Shown: one piece after another, positions 19,563 through 27,131 of the stretch
Position numbering within the stretch: the first letter of the stretch is position 1
Layout: each line of letters starts with the position of its first letter
Assembly (NCBI RefSeq): GCF_014236795.1
Contig: NZ_CP049017.1
Coordinates: forward strand, 102,001-166,000
Source of the DNA: Xanthomonas theicola
GTDB lineage: Bacteria; Pseudomonadota; Gammaproteobacteria; Xanthomonadales; Xanthomonadaceae
DNA length: 64,000 nucleotides
Direction: 5' to 3'
Translations under genes and position numbers: made by a program
Notes under the pieces: generated by a model
The model's input: only the letters and a program-made list of their open reading frames with translations
Databases searched by the model: none
Told to the model about the DNA's origin: nothing

Positions 19563-20751
19563 ATCGACGCCGTCGGCCAGCCCGGCCAGGATGGCGCTGC
19601 GTTACCTGACCGGGCAGCTGCGTCAGGTCGGCCTGTTCAGCGCCCTGATCGTGATCGTGCTGTTCTTCCAGTTCGCCACCGGCGGCATCACGCTGCGCCC
19701 GATCAACGTCTCCAACCTGGTCATCCAGAACAGCTACATCCTGATCCTGGCGATCGGCATGGTCATGGTGATCATCGCCGGGCACATCGACCTGTCGGTC
19801 GGCTCGCTCGTGGCGTTCGTGGGCGCGATGGCCGGCGTCATGATCACGCAGTGGCAGATTCCCTGGCCGCTCGCCGTCGTGCTGTGCCTGGTCATCGGCG
19901 GACTGGTCGGCGCATGGCAGGGCTTCTGGATCGCCTACTTCAGGATTCCTGCGTTCATCGTCACGCTGGCAGGCATGTTGCTGTTCCGCGGCGCCGCGCA
20001 GATCGCATTGCAGAACCAGCAGATTTCGCCTTTCCCGGAAGCGTTCCGGCGGATGGGATCGGGGTTCCTGCCGGCATTCGGCACCAGCGGCTACGAGCCC
20101 CTGACGCTCGTCCTCGGCGCGGTGGCCGCCATCGTGCTGCTGTCTGGTTCGCTCCGCCAGCGAGCGGTGCGGCACAGGTACGGGCTCGAATCCGAGCCGC
20201 TGTGGTACTTCATCCTCAAGCTGGCGTTCTCGGTGTTCCTGATCGGTTGCATGGCGTTCCTGCTTGCCAGCTACAACGGCACGCCGATCGTCCTGGTGAT
20301 CCTCGGGGTGCTGATCATCGCGTATGCGGCGATCATGGCGCGTTCGGTGTTCGGTCGGCACGTCTACGCGATCGGCGGCAACCTCAGCGCGGCGGCGCTC
20401 TCGGGCGTGAAGACCAAGCGGATCACGTTCCTGCTGTTCGTGAACATGGGCGTCATCTCCGCCCTTGCAGGGCTGGTGTTCACCGCCCAGCTGAACTTGG
20501 CGAGCCCCAGCGCGGGCACGGGTTTCGAACTCGATGCGATCGCCGCGGTGTTCATCGGTGGTGCCGCGGTGACGGGCGGCATCGGCACCGTGACCGGCGC
20601 GATCATCGGCGGCCTCATCATCGGGCTGCTCAACAACGGCATGTCGATCCTGGGCGTGGGCACCGAATACCAGGCGCTGATCAAGGGACTGGTCCTGCTC
20701 GCCGCCGTGGCCTTCGACGTCTACAACAAACGTCGCACCGGGGGCCGCTGA
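19546..20751 (+). CDS. gguB: Sugar ABC transporter, permease subunit
   Basis: The 401-residue inner-membrane permease has about ten hydrophobic segments. It includes the CUT2 signature [20 protein letters not shown] near residue 80 and the cytoplasmic EAA-like loop [20 protein letters not shown] near 280. The C-terminal part is glycine rich, [19 protein letters not shown]. It forms the channel partner of GguA. The longer loop between helices (about residues 155-230) is typical of GguB/XylH rather than RbsC. The reading frame is intact, so the transporter appears functional although the neighbouring metabolic genes are dead. Confidence 0.93.
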   Translation: MTTSNESTPSASPARMALRYLTGQLRQVGLFSALIVIVLFFQFATGGITLRPINVSNLVIQNSYILILAIGMVMVIIAGHIDLSVGSLVAFVGAMAGVMITQWQIPWPLAVVLCLVIGGLVGAWQGFWIAYFRIPAFIVTLAGMLLFRGAAQIALQNQQISPFPEAFRRMGSGFLPAFGTSGYEPLTLVLGAVAAIVLLSGSLRQRAVRHRYGLESEPLWYFILKLAFSVFLIGCMAFLLASYNGTPIVLVILGVLIIAYAAIMARSVFGRHVYAIGGNLSAAALSGVKTKRITFLLFVNMGVISALAGLVFTAQLNLASPSAGTGFELDAIAAVFIGGAAVTGGIGTVTGAIIGGLIIGLLNNGMSILGVGTEYQALIKGLVLLAAVAFDVYNKRRTGGR

Positions 20752-20786
20752 GCCGGGCCCGGGATCACCGGCAGAGTCGATGCGGC

Positions 20787-21340
20787 CTACGGCTGCATCG
20801 ACTGCGGCGTATCCTCCAGCGCCAGTTCCACCAGCATTCGCATCGCATCGCATTGCTGGCAGCGGCAGGGGCGCGTGGTGATGGTCGGAAAGGGATTGCG
20901 GGGCCAGGGCACGCTGGCGATGGTTGAACTGCGTCGTCCAGCTGACCGCGGCACAGATACTCGCATTTCAACAGGATGAGCGTATCGTTGCCGGTGGCGT
21001 GCAGGATCGGGCTGTGGAAGTGGCGCTCCGCGGTGCGGCCGGCTTCCGTGGCGAAGGTATGGCGCGTCATGCCGGCGATGGCGTCGCACAGGCTCTTGAG
21101 GCGGGTCTTGTCGCGCCGCTCGGCTGCCAGCGCCGCGGCGGCGGGCTCGGCGATGGCCCGCCGCTCGAACAGGACGCCAATGAAGGCCGTGTCGTTGGGC
21201 TGTCCGGCGAATGCCCAGCCCAGTGTCTCGGGATCGAGCAGGTTCCAGCGGCTCCTCGGCAGCACGCGCGAGCCGGCCTTCGGCCGGCTCTCGATCAGGC
21301 CCTTGGACGCATGCGACGGGATATCGAGCAAAAGCATGCA
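20787..21340 (-). pseudogene. GntR-family (FCD domain) regulator, frameshifted, DNA-binding domain lost
   Basis: Read leftward, the first frame gives ASKGLIESRPKAGSRVLPRS, then WNLLDPETLGWAFAGQPNDT, AIAEPAAAALAAERRDKTRL and HSPILHATGNDTLILL. This is the wing of the winged helix followed by the FCD ligand-binding helices. A shift near 20945 leads to VPWPRNPFPT..MRMLVELALEDT at the C-terminus. The recognition helix region before residue ASKG is gone. Regulators of this subfamily commonly control sugar-acid catabolism, which fits the dehydratase remnant on the other side of the transporter operon. Confidence 0.8.
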
Positions 21341-21485
21341 TGCATGCATGGATGCAGCGGCATCGAATTGGCGGAGTGCCTTCCGGTTTGTGAATGTCTT
21401 GTGGTTCAACGGTTTGGGCAAATTTCGATTGACCCCCCCTTCCACAGGAAACGGTCGAGTCGAAACCGCAAAAAGCCGTTTTTCC

Positions 21486-21690
21486 TTATGCCGGTGCGCA
21501 GGACCTGGACGATGCCGTCGAGGGCCTGCTGATCGCCGATGCGCGGTCGCCCGCCCTTGGGCGAAGGCTTCACTTGCGCAATTGGCGGTTCGATGCGCTT
21601 CCACAGCGCGGCAGGGATCTCTTTGCGACGCGCCATGCGTGCAATGTTGCCATCACAGATAAAGTACTCAAGTAGGTTTTGTTAGCCGCT
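21486..21690 (-). mobile_element. IS5-family element, group 3, N-terminal fragment
   Basis: The minus strand starts MARRKEIPAALWKRIEPPIA at 21636 and continues QVKPSPKGGRPRIGDQQALD to VQVLRTGI before losing similarity near 21490. The outer end, agagcggctaacaaaacc at about 21690, is the same terminus as the decayed copy at 16076. It marks the right border of the island inserted between the two frnE-nagZ copies. Confidence 0.75.
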
Positions 21691-21763
21691 CTTAATGCTT
21701 TTACCAATCCGGAGACGTTTCACCGGGGGAGTAAGCTAATCCCCCATCCCGAATCCCCGCCCA

Positions 21764-22193
21764 TGCGCATCGACATCTGGTCCGACGTGGTCTGCCCCTG
21801 GTGCCGGATCGGCAAGCGCCGGCTGCAGCAGGGCATCGCGGCGCGCGGCGCGCACCGAGCAGATCCTGGCGCAGACCCAGGCCACCGCGCGCGCCGAGGG
21901 CCTGCCATTCGATTTCGATCGCGGCCAGGTGCGGGGGAGCACGCTGCCGGCGCACGTTGCTGTGGCTGGCCGCGGCCCGTGTGCAGGCGCTGCTGGACGG
22001 CGACGAGGGCCTGGCCGAGATCCAGGCGCAGCTGCAGCAGGCGCAGGCGATGGGCATCCGCGCGGTGCCGACCTACGTCATCGACGGCCGCCACGCGATC
22101 CAGGGTGCGCAGCCGCCCGAGGTGTTCGCCGCGACCTTGCGCGGCCTGCTGCCGCCGGCGCCGGACGCGGCCCCGACGGCTGCGCCGTCTAGC
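21764..22193 (+). pseudogene. DsbA-family FrnE-like oxidoreductase, copy 2, internally deleted
   Basis: It starts MRIDIWSDVVCPWCRIGKRR like copy 1. About 97 bp present in copy 1 are missing at 21853, and the junction carries the repeated word cggcgcgcac, so a deletion between short direct repeats is likely. A second loss lies near 21985. The C-terminal half is better preserved than in copy 1: LDGDEGLAEIQAQLQQAQAM, GIRAVPTYVIDGRHAIQGAQ and PPEVFAATLRGLL. In another frame it ends GPDGCAV at 22192. Both copies share a lost base after CTGCCGGCGC, implying damage before duplication. Confidence 0.8.
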
Positions 22194-22334
22194 GGCTGTC
22201 GCAGCGCGGCAACCTGGCCGACACACACCGCGGCTTGGCCACCGCATGCCGTCGCGGCCACCTGCCGCCGACGCCGGCATCTGCGACAATGCCGCCCAGG
22301 CGCGCTGAACAGCGCTGGCAGGAGAATCCCCCGC

Positions 22335-23342
22335 ATGCTCGCGATCGGCGTCGCCGGTACCGAACTCACCGCACAGGAACGCGACTGGCTGCAGCACGAT
22401 GCCGTCGCCGGCGTGGTCCTGTTCAAGCGCAATTTCGCCTCCAGGGCGCAGCTGGTGGAACTGACCGCGGCGATCCGCGCCGCCGCGCCGCGGCCGCAGC
22501 TGATCTGCGTGGACCAGGAAGGCGGCCGCGTGCAGCGCTTCCGCGAGGGCTACAGCGCGCTGCCGCCGCTGCACGGCTTCGGCGCGCTGTACGCGCGCGA
22601 CCGCGATGCGGCGCTGGCGCTGGCCGAGCAGCATGCTTGGCTGATGGCCAGCGAGGTGCGCGCCAGCGGCGTGGACCTGAGCTTCGCCCCGGTGGTGGAC
22701 CTGGCGCGTGGCAACCGCGCGATCGGCGACCGCGCCTTCAGCGACGATCCGCAGGTGGTGGCCGCGTTCACCGCCGCCTACGTGCGCGGCATGCACAGCG
22801 TCGGCATGGCCGCCACGCTCAAGCACTTCCCCGGCCATGGCACGGTGCTGGAAGATACCCATGTCGACAACGCCGAGGATCCGCGCCCGCTGCAGGAATT
22901 GCGCGAGCAGGACCTGCTGCCGTTCGCCGCCGGCATCGCCGCCGGCGCCGATGCGGTGATGATGGCGCACGTGGTCTATCCGCAGGTGGCGCCGGAGCCG
23001 GCCGGTTACTCGTCGCGCTGGATCCAGCAGATCCTGCGCCAGGAGCTCGGCTTTCGCGGCGTGGTGTTCTCCGACGACATCGGCATGGCCGCCTCGTTCG
23101 CCGCCGGCGGCGTCGCCGCGCGCGTGTCCGCGCACCTGGATGCCGGCTGCGACGTGGTCCTGGTGTGCCATCCCGAACTGGTCGAGGCATCGTTGCAGGC
23201 GGTGCGCGACCGCCCGCTCAATACCGCCGCGCTGCTCGGCCTGATCGGCCGCGGCGCCCTCGGCTGGGACGGCCTGCTCGCCGACGCCCGCTACGGCCAC
23301 ATTCAATCCCATCTGCTCGCAACCTTCGGGAAAACCGCCTGA
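22335..23342 (+). CDS. nagZ: Beta-N-acetylhexosaminidase NagZ
   Basis: This 335-residue GH3 enzyme removes N-acetylglucosamine from anhydromuropeptides during cell-wall recycling in the cytoplasm. It shows CVDQEGGRVQRF near residue 60, the acid/base histidine loop KHFPGHGTVLEDTHVDN near 165 and the nucleophile aspartate in VVFSDDIGMAASF near 245. Length fits short proteobacterial NagZ. The ATG at 22335 gives MLAIGVAGTELTAQERDWLQ, also seen in the truncated duplicate at 14241. The stop overlaps the hpt start by one base, so the two genes are co-translated. Confidence 0.95.
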   Translation: MLAIGVAGTELTAQERDWLQHDAVAGVVLFKRNFASRAQLVELTAAIRAAAPRPQLICVDQEGGRVQRFREGYSALPPLHGFGALYARDRDAALALAEQHAWLMASEVRASGVDLSFAPVVDLARGNRAIGDRAFSDDPQVVAAFTAAYVRGMHSVGMAATLKHFPGHGTVLEDTHVDNAEDPRPLQELREQDLLPFAAGIAAGADAVMMAHVVYPQVAPEPAGYSSRWIQQILRQELGFRGVVFSDDIGMAASFAAGGVAARVSAHLDAGCDVVLVCHPELVEASLQAVRDRPLNTAALLGLIGRGALGWDGLLADARYGHIQSHLLATFGKTA

Positions 23343-23896
23343 TGTCCACTCTCACCATCGCCCAGGCCCTGGCCCAGGCCGACCTGCTGGTCGATCGTCC
23401 GCACCTCGACCAGGCCATCGCGCGCATGGCCGACGCCATCGCCGCCGACTACCGCGGCGAGATCCCGGTCTACCTGACCATCATGCACGGCGCGTTGCCG
23501 TTCGCCGGGCAACTGGCGCTGGAACTGGGCGCGCGCGGCCAGGACCTGCAACTGGATTACCTGCACGCCACCCGCTACCGCGGCGAGACCGTCGGCGGCG
23601 AACTGGCGTGGAAGCACCGCCCGGCCACCGCGCTGTACGCGCGCCGCGTGCTGCTGCTCGACGACATCCTCGACGAAGGCCTGACCCTGCTGGCGGTACG
23701 CCAATGGTGCCTGGAGCAGGGCGCTACCGACGTGCGCATCGCCGTGCTGGCGGTCAAGCGCCACGACCGCTGCGTGGATGGGGTCAGCGCCGACTATGCC
23801 GGCGTGAAGGTGCCCGACCGCTACGTGTTCGGGTTCGGCATGGACGTCAACGAAAGCCTGCGCAACCTGCCGGCGATCTATGCGCTGAAGGACTGA
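23342..23896 (+). CDS. hpt: Hypoxanthine-guanine phosphoribosyltransferase
   Basis: The 184-residue enzyme converts hypoxanthine or guanine plus PRPP into the nucleotide. The PRPP-binding motif VLLLDDILDEGLTL is near residue 102, the flexible-loop region LDYLHATRYRGETVGGELAW near 65, and the C-terminal base-binding segment VPDRYVFGFGMDVNE near 160. It is translationally coupled to nagZ and followed after 67 bp by mtnP, giving a small salvage cluster. Confidence 0.93.
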   Translation: MSTLTIAQALAQADLLVDRPHLDQAIARMADAIAADYRGEIPVYLTIMHGALPFAGQLALELGARGQDLQLDYLHATRYRGETVGGELAWKHRPATALYARRVLLLDDILDEGLTLLAVRQWCLEQGATDVRIAVLAVKRHDRCVDGVSADYAGVKVPDRYVFGFGMDVNESLRNLPAIYALKD

Positions 23897-23963
23897 GGCG
23901 CCAGCCCGTTCCTGCCCCGGCGCTGAGCGCCGGCGTCGCTTCTTTTCCTGATCGAGGATCCGC

Positions 23964-24710
23964 ATGGACAACATCGCACTGGCCGTGATCGGCGGCACCG
24001 GCGTCTACACGCTCGCGCAACTGGACGACGTGGACAGCCGTCAGGTCGATACCCGCTACGGCAGCCCGTCCGGCCCGGTGCGCGTCGGCACGCTGCTCGG
24101 CCAGCGCGTCGCGTTCCTGGCCCGGCACGGCGAGGGCCATTCGCTGCCGCCGCACAAGATCAATTACCGCGCAAACCTTGTGGCGCTGCAGCAAATCGGT
24201 GCCGCCCGGGTGCTCGCGCTCAATACCGTCGGCGGCATCGGCGAGCGCTTCGGGCCGCGCGTGCTGGCCTGCCCGGACCAGTTGATCGACTACACCTGGG
24301 GCCGTGTGTCCACGCTCAGCGAGGAGCCGGGCAGCGAGGTGTTGCACGTGGACTTCGGCCACCCGTATTCGCCGATGCTGCGCAGCAAGGTGCTGGCCGC
24401 TGCGCGCGTGACCGGCGTCAGCCTGGTCGACGGCGGCTGCTACGGCGCCACCCAGGGGCCGCGCCTGGAAACGATTGCGGAGATCGCCCGGTTGCGCCGC
24501 GACGGCTGCGACCTGGTCGGCATGACCGGCATGCCGGAAGCAGGGCTGGCGCGCGAACTGGGCCTGGACTACGTGTGCCTGGCGATCGTGGCCAACTGGG
24601 CCGCCGGCTGCGGCGATGCCCAGGAGATCACCCTGGCCGAGGTGCTGGCCAACGTGGAGGCGGCCGCGGCGGGGTTGCCGGAGCTGATCGGCGAACTGGC
24701 GCGCGGGTGA
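23964..24710 (+). CDS. mtnP: S-methyl-5'-thioinosine (or thioadenosine) phosphorylase
   Basis: The 248-residue PNP/MTAP-family protein has the phosphate-binding IGGTGVY near residue 9 and FLARHGEGHSLPPHKINYRA near 50. The substrate pocket is GGCYGATQGPRLETIAEIAR near 160 and VGMTGMPEAGLARELGLDYV near 190. In Pseudomonas a close relative acts on methylthioinosine, formed by deamination of methylthioadenosine. Its position after hpt, which takes the released hypoxanthine, supports that substrate, but this is inference. ATG 23964 follows an unremarkable leader. Confidence 0.9.
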   Translation: MDNIALAVIGGTGVYTLAQLDDVDSRQVDTRYGSPSGPVRVGTLLGQRVAFLARHGEGHSLPPHKINYRANLVALQQIGAARVLALNTVGGIGERFGPRVLACPDQLIDYTWGRVSTLSEEPGSEVLHVDFGHPYSPMLRSKVLAAARVTGVSLVDGGCYGATQGPRLETIAEIARLRRDGCDLVGMTGMPEAGLARELGLDYVCLAIVANWAAGCGDAQEITLAEVLANVEAAAAGLPELIGELARG

Positions 24711-24799
24711 TTGTCTTCACTGTGCAAGCTTTGCATACTCCGCCGCTGCGGGATGCCGCACAACCACCACCCATTCATTGCGAAAGGTCTTGCATCACC

Positions 24800-25006
24800 A
24801 TGCCGAACGGTACCGTCAAGTAGTTCAACGACGCCAAGGGATTTGGCTTTATTTCACCGGAAGACGGCAGCGCCGGTGTATTCGCGCACTTCTCCGCGAT
24901 CAATTCCAAGGGCTTCGGCAGCCTGCAGGAAGGACAGCGTGTCAGCTATGACGTGACCCAGGGTCCGAAGGGCGCGCAGGCCTCCAGTATTACACCTGTC
25001 GAGTAA
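24800..25006 (+). pseudogene. Cold-shock protein (CspA family) with amber stop at codon 8
   Basis: The frame reads MPNGTVK, then TAG at 24821-24823, then [40 protein letters not shown] and a stop at 25006. The conserved sequence has Trp at codon 8 (TGTVKWFN), so one TGG-to-TAG change explains the stop. The RNA-binding motifs KGFGFI and VFAHF are otherwise intact and a strong terminator follows, so the loss looks recent. A sequencing error or suppressor tRNA cannot be excluded. No usable internal start precedes the RNP motifs. Confidence 0.85.
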
Positions 25007-25036
25007 GAAGCTGCGCTCGGCTGTGCTTTTTTGAAC

Positions 25037-25057
25037 CCCGCTTCGGCGGGCTTTTTT
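25037..25057 (+). terminator. Rho-independent terminator after the cold-shock gene
   Basis: A CCCGC/GCGGG stem with a TTCG loop is followed by six T residues. It lies 30 bp after the csp stop codon and before the monooxygenase start. Confidence 0.85.
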
Positions 25058-25103
25058 ATGGAAGGCGATGCCGCTGCGGCAGCGCCCGCAACCAGTGGAT
25101 GCG

Positions 25104-26360
25104 ATGAAGCAACGGATGCAGATCGGCATCGTCGGCTACGGCACGGCGGGCCAGGCCCTGGCGCTGCTGCTGGCGCGCGACGGCCATCGGGTACAGGTGT
25201 TCGAACGCGCGCCGCAGCCGGGTCCGGTCGGCGCCGGTTTCCTGCTGCAACCAACGGGGTTGCAGGTACTGTGGCGGATCGGCCTGCTCGATCAGGCGCT
25301 GGCGCACGGCGTGCCGGTGCGGCGCCTGTACGGCGAGACGCCGTGCGGCCGCGCGGTGATGGACATGCGCTACCGCGACCTGGATGCGCGCCTGTTCGGG
25401 CTGGGCATGCAGCGCGGCGCGTTGTTCTCGCTGCTGGCGCAGGCGTGGGACGGCTATGCCGAACTGCGGCGCGACACGCGCATCGTCGCCATTGACGACG
25501 GCCTGCGCCGGGTGCAGGACCAGCACGGGCGCTGGCATGGCCCGTTCGACCTGGTGATCGCCAGCGACGGTTCGGCCTCGGCGCTGCGCGCGCAGGTGCA
25601 GGGCACGCGCCTGGACCGGGTCTATCCGTGGGGCGCGCTGTGGTGCCTGCTGCCGCGCGGCGACTGGGCCTTCGCCGACGAACTGCGCCAGCGCTACGTG
25701 GCCGCGCGCAAGATGATCGGCCTGCTGCCGGTCGGCACCCGCCCGGGCGATCCCGAGCCGCGCATGAGTTTCTTCTGGAGCCTGCCGACTGCCGATTTCG
25801 ATGCCTGGCAGGCGCGCGGCATGGACGCGTGGCTGGACGAGGTCGCGCAGCTGTGGCCGCAGGCGCGCGAGCGCCTGGCGCAGGTGTGCGCACCGGCGCA
25901 GCTGGCGCGGGCCAGCTATCGCGATGCGGTGCAGCAGCGCTGGTGCCGCGGCCGCCTGGTGCTGGCCGGCGACGCGGCGCATTCGATGAGCCCGCAGCTG
26001 GGGCAGGGCGTCAACATGGCGCTGATGGATGCCTGGGCGTTGAGCGAAGCCTTGCGCGAGGCGCCGGACCTGGACGCGGCGCTGGCGCGCTACCAGGCTC
26101 AGCGCCGTGCGCACGTGGCGGTCTACCAGTTCTGGAGCCGCTGGCTGACCCCGCTGTTCCAGTCCGAACGCGACCTGGTGGCGCGGGTGCGCGACATCGG
26201 CCTGCTGCCGGCCGGACGCATGCCCGGCGGTCGCGGGCACATGCTGCGCGTGCTCAGCGGCACCCAGCACGGCTGGTTCGGCAAGTTGCCGCTTGCGCCC
26301 GGATTCCTGCAGGCGCTGGCGGATGCTGCGGCTGCGCCGGTGCAGGAACAACTGCATTAA
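25104..26360 (+). CDS. FAD-dependent aromatic-ring-type monooxygenase
   Basis: The 418-residue class A flavoprotein has the N-terminal dinucleotide fold IGIVGYGTAGQALALLLARD (GxGxxG near residue 12) and an acidic residue ending strand 2 (VFERAP). It has the DG-type motif DLVIASDGSASALRAQV near 155 and the second FAD motif RLVLAGDAAHSMSPQLGQGV near 290. These place it with UbiH/PHBH-type hydroxylases; the substrate is unknown. No catabolic neighbours help. ATG 25104 is chosen, though the ATG six bases earlier is possible. It converges with pdeM over a large inverted repeat. Confidence 0.88.
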   Translation: MKQRMQIGIVGYGTAGQALALLLARDGHRVQVFERAPQPGPVGAGFLLQPTGLQVLWRIGLLDQALAHGVPVRRLYGETPCGRAVMDMRYRDLDARLFGLGMQRGALFSLLAQAWDGYAELRRDTRIVAIDDGLRRVQDQHGRWHGPFDLVIASDGSASALRAQVQGTRLDRVYPWGALWCLLPRGDWAFADELRQRYVAARKMIGLLPVGTRPGDPEPRMSFFWSLPTADFDAWQARGMDAWLDEVAQLWPQARERLAQVCAPAQLARASYRDAVQQRWCRGRLVLAGDAAHSMSPQLGQGVNMALMDAWALSEALREAPDLDAALARYQAQRRAHVAVYQFWSRWLTPLFQSERDLVARVRDIGLLPAGRMPGGRGHMLRVLSGTQHGWFGKLPLAPGFLQALADAAAAPVQEQLH

Positions 26361-26393
26361 GCACAGGACGCCGCGGCGCCGGCGCTTCCTTGT

Positions 26394-26451
26394 GGGAGGG
26401 GCTTCAGCCCCGACGCGTTACCGATGACGCGTCGGGGCTGAAGCCCCTCCC
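26394..26451. repeat. Perfect 24-bp inverted repeat between convergent genes
   Basis: Arms at 26394-26417 and 26428-26451 are exact reverse complements around a 10-bp loop (ttaccgatga). Each arm contains gggaggggcttcagcccc. Repeats of this kind are scattered between genes in Xanthomonas. It lies between the 3' ends of the monooxygenase and pdeM genes, so it may act as a bidirectional terminator or RNA-stabilising hairpin. Confidence 0.9.
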
Positions 26452-26480
26452 GGGCGATCGGTGTATCCAGAAGCGGCGCG

Positions 26481-27131
26481 TTATTTCATTGCCGCCGGCA
26501 ACGCCAGCGTCGCGCCCTCGACGCAGGCGACCAGGCGTTCGCCCGCATTCAGGACCGGCGCCACGCCGGCGGTGAAGTGCGAAAACGCCGGCAGCACCGT
26601 CATCCCGTCGCGCAGCCAGAACGCCGGCCAGCGCTGGCGCATGCCGGGCAGCTTCGCCAGCGGATGCAGGTGTCCGCACAGCACGTGCAGGTGCGCGTGC
26701 GGCGCCGGATCGTGGCGCAGCGCGAACGGGGCGTCTTCCACCTGCTCGCCGAGCAAGGCGATGTCCAATCCGGCAGTGGCCAGCGTGCGGTCATGATTGC
26801 CGGCGATCGCGGCCACGCGCAGTTGCGGATGCGCTTCGCGCCAGGCGCGCCAGTCGCGCTGCCAGGCGGCCGCAGGTGCGGCGCCGTGCAGCACGTCGCC
26901 GAGGATCCACAGTTCCCGTGCCGCCTGCGCCTGCAGCAGCGCGGCGAGGCGTTGCAGGTCCAGCGCGGTGCCGCCGCTGGGCAGGCCGATGCCGGCGCGG
27001 CGGAACACGTCGGCCTTGCCCAGGTGCAGGTCGGCGATCAGCAGCCGCCGGCGCGCCGGCCAGTACAGCGCGCGCGCGCCGAGCAGCGCCATCGGCTCGC
27101 CGGCCAGGGTCCAGGCCAGCTCAGCGCGCAT
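26481..27131 (-). CDS. pdeM: Ligase-associated DNA-damage-response endonuclease PdeM
   Basis: The 216-residue calcineurin-like phosphoesterase has the metal-binding blocks LLIADLHLGKADVFRRAGIG near residue 31, LWILGDVLHG near 75, AIAGNHDRTL near 108 and CGHLHPL near 150. It is the fourth gene of the conserved repair operon found in many bacteria and overlaps the helicase gene by 11 bp. The family is named for its association with ligase, helicase and exonuclease; the physiological substrate is not settled. Confidence 0.92.
   Translation of the reverse strand: MRAELAWTLAGEPMALLGARALYWPARRRLLIADLHLGKADVFRRAGIGLPSGGTALDLQRLAALLQAQAARELWILGDVLHGAAPAAAWQRDWRAWREAHPQLRVAAIAGNHDRTLATAGLDIALLGEQVEDAPFALRHDPAPHAHLHVLCGHLHPLAKLPGMRQRWPAFWLRDGMTVLPAFSHFTAGVAPVLNAGERLVACVEGATLALPAAMK

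Noticed and set aside
21330..21350. Tandem gcat repeat as a possible phase-variation tract.
   Set aside because: Only about four units, inside the dead GntR region, with no gene whose frame or promoter it could control.
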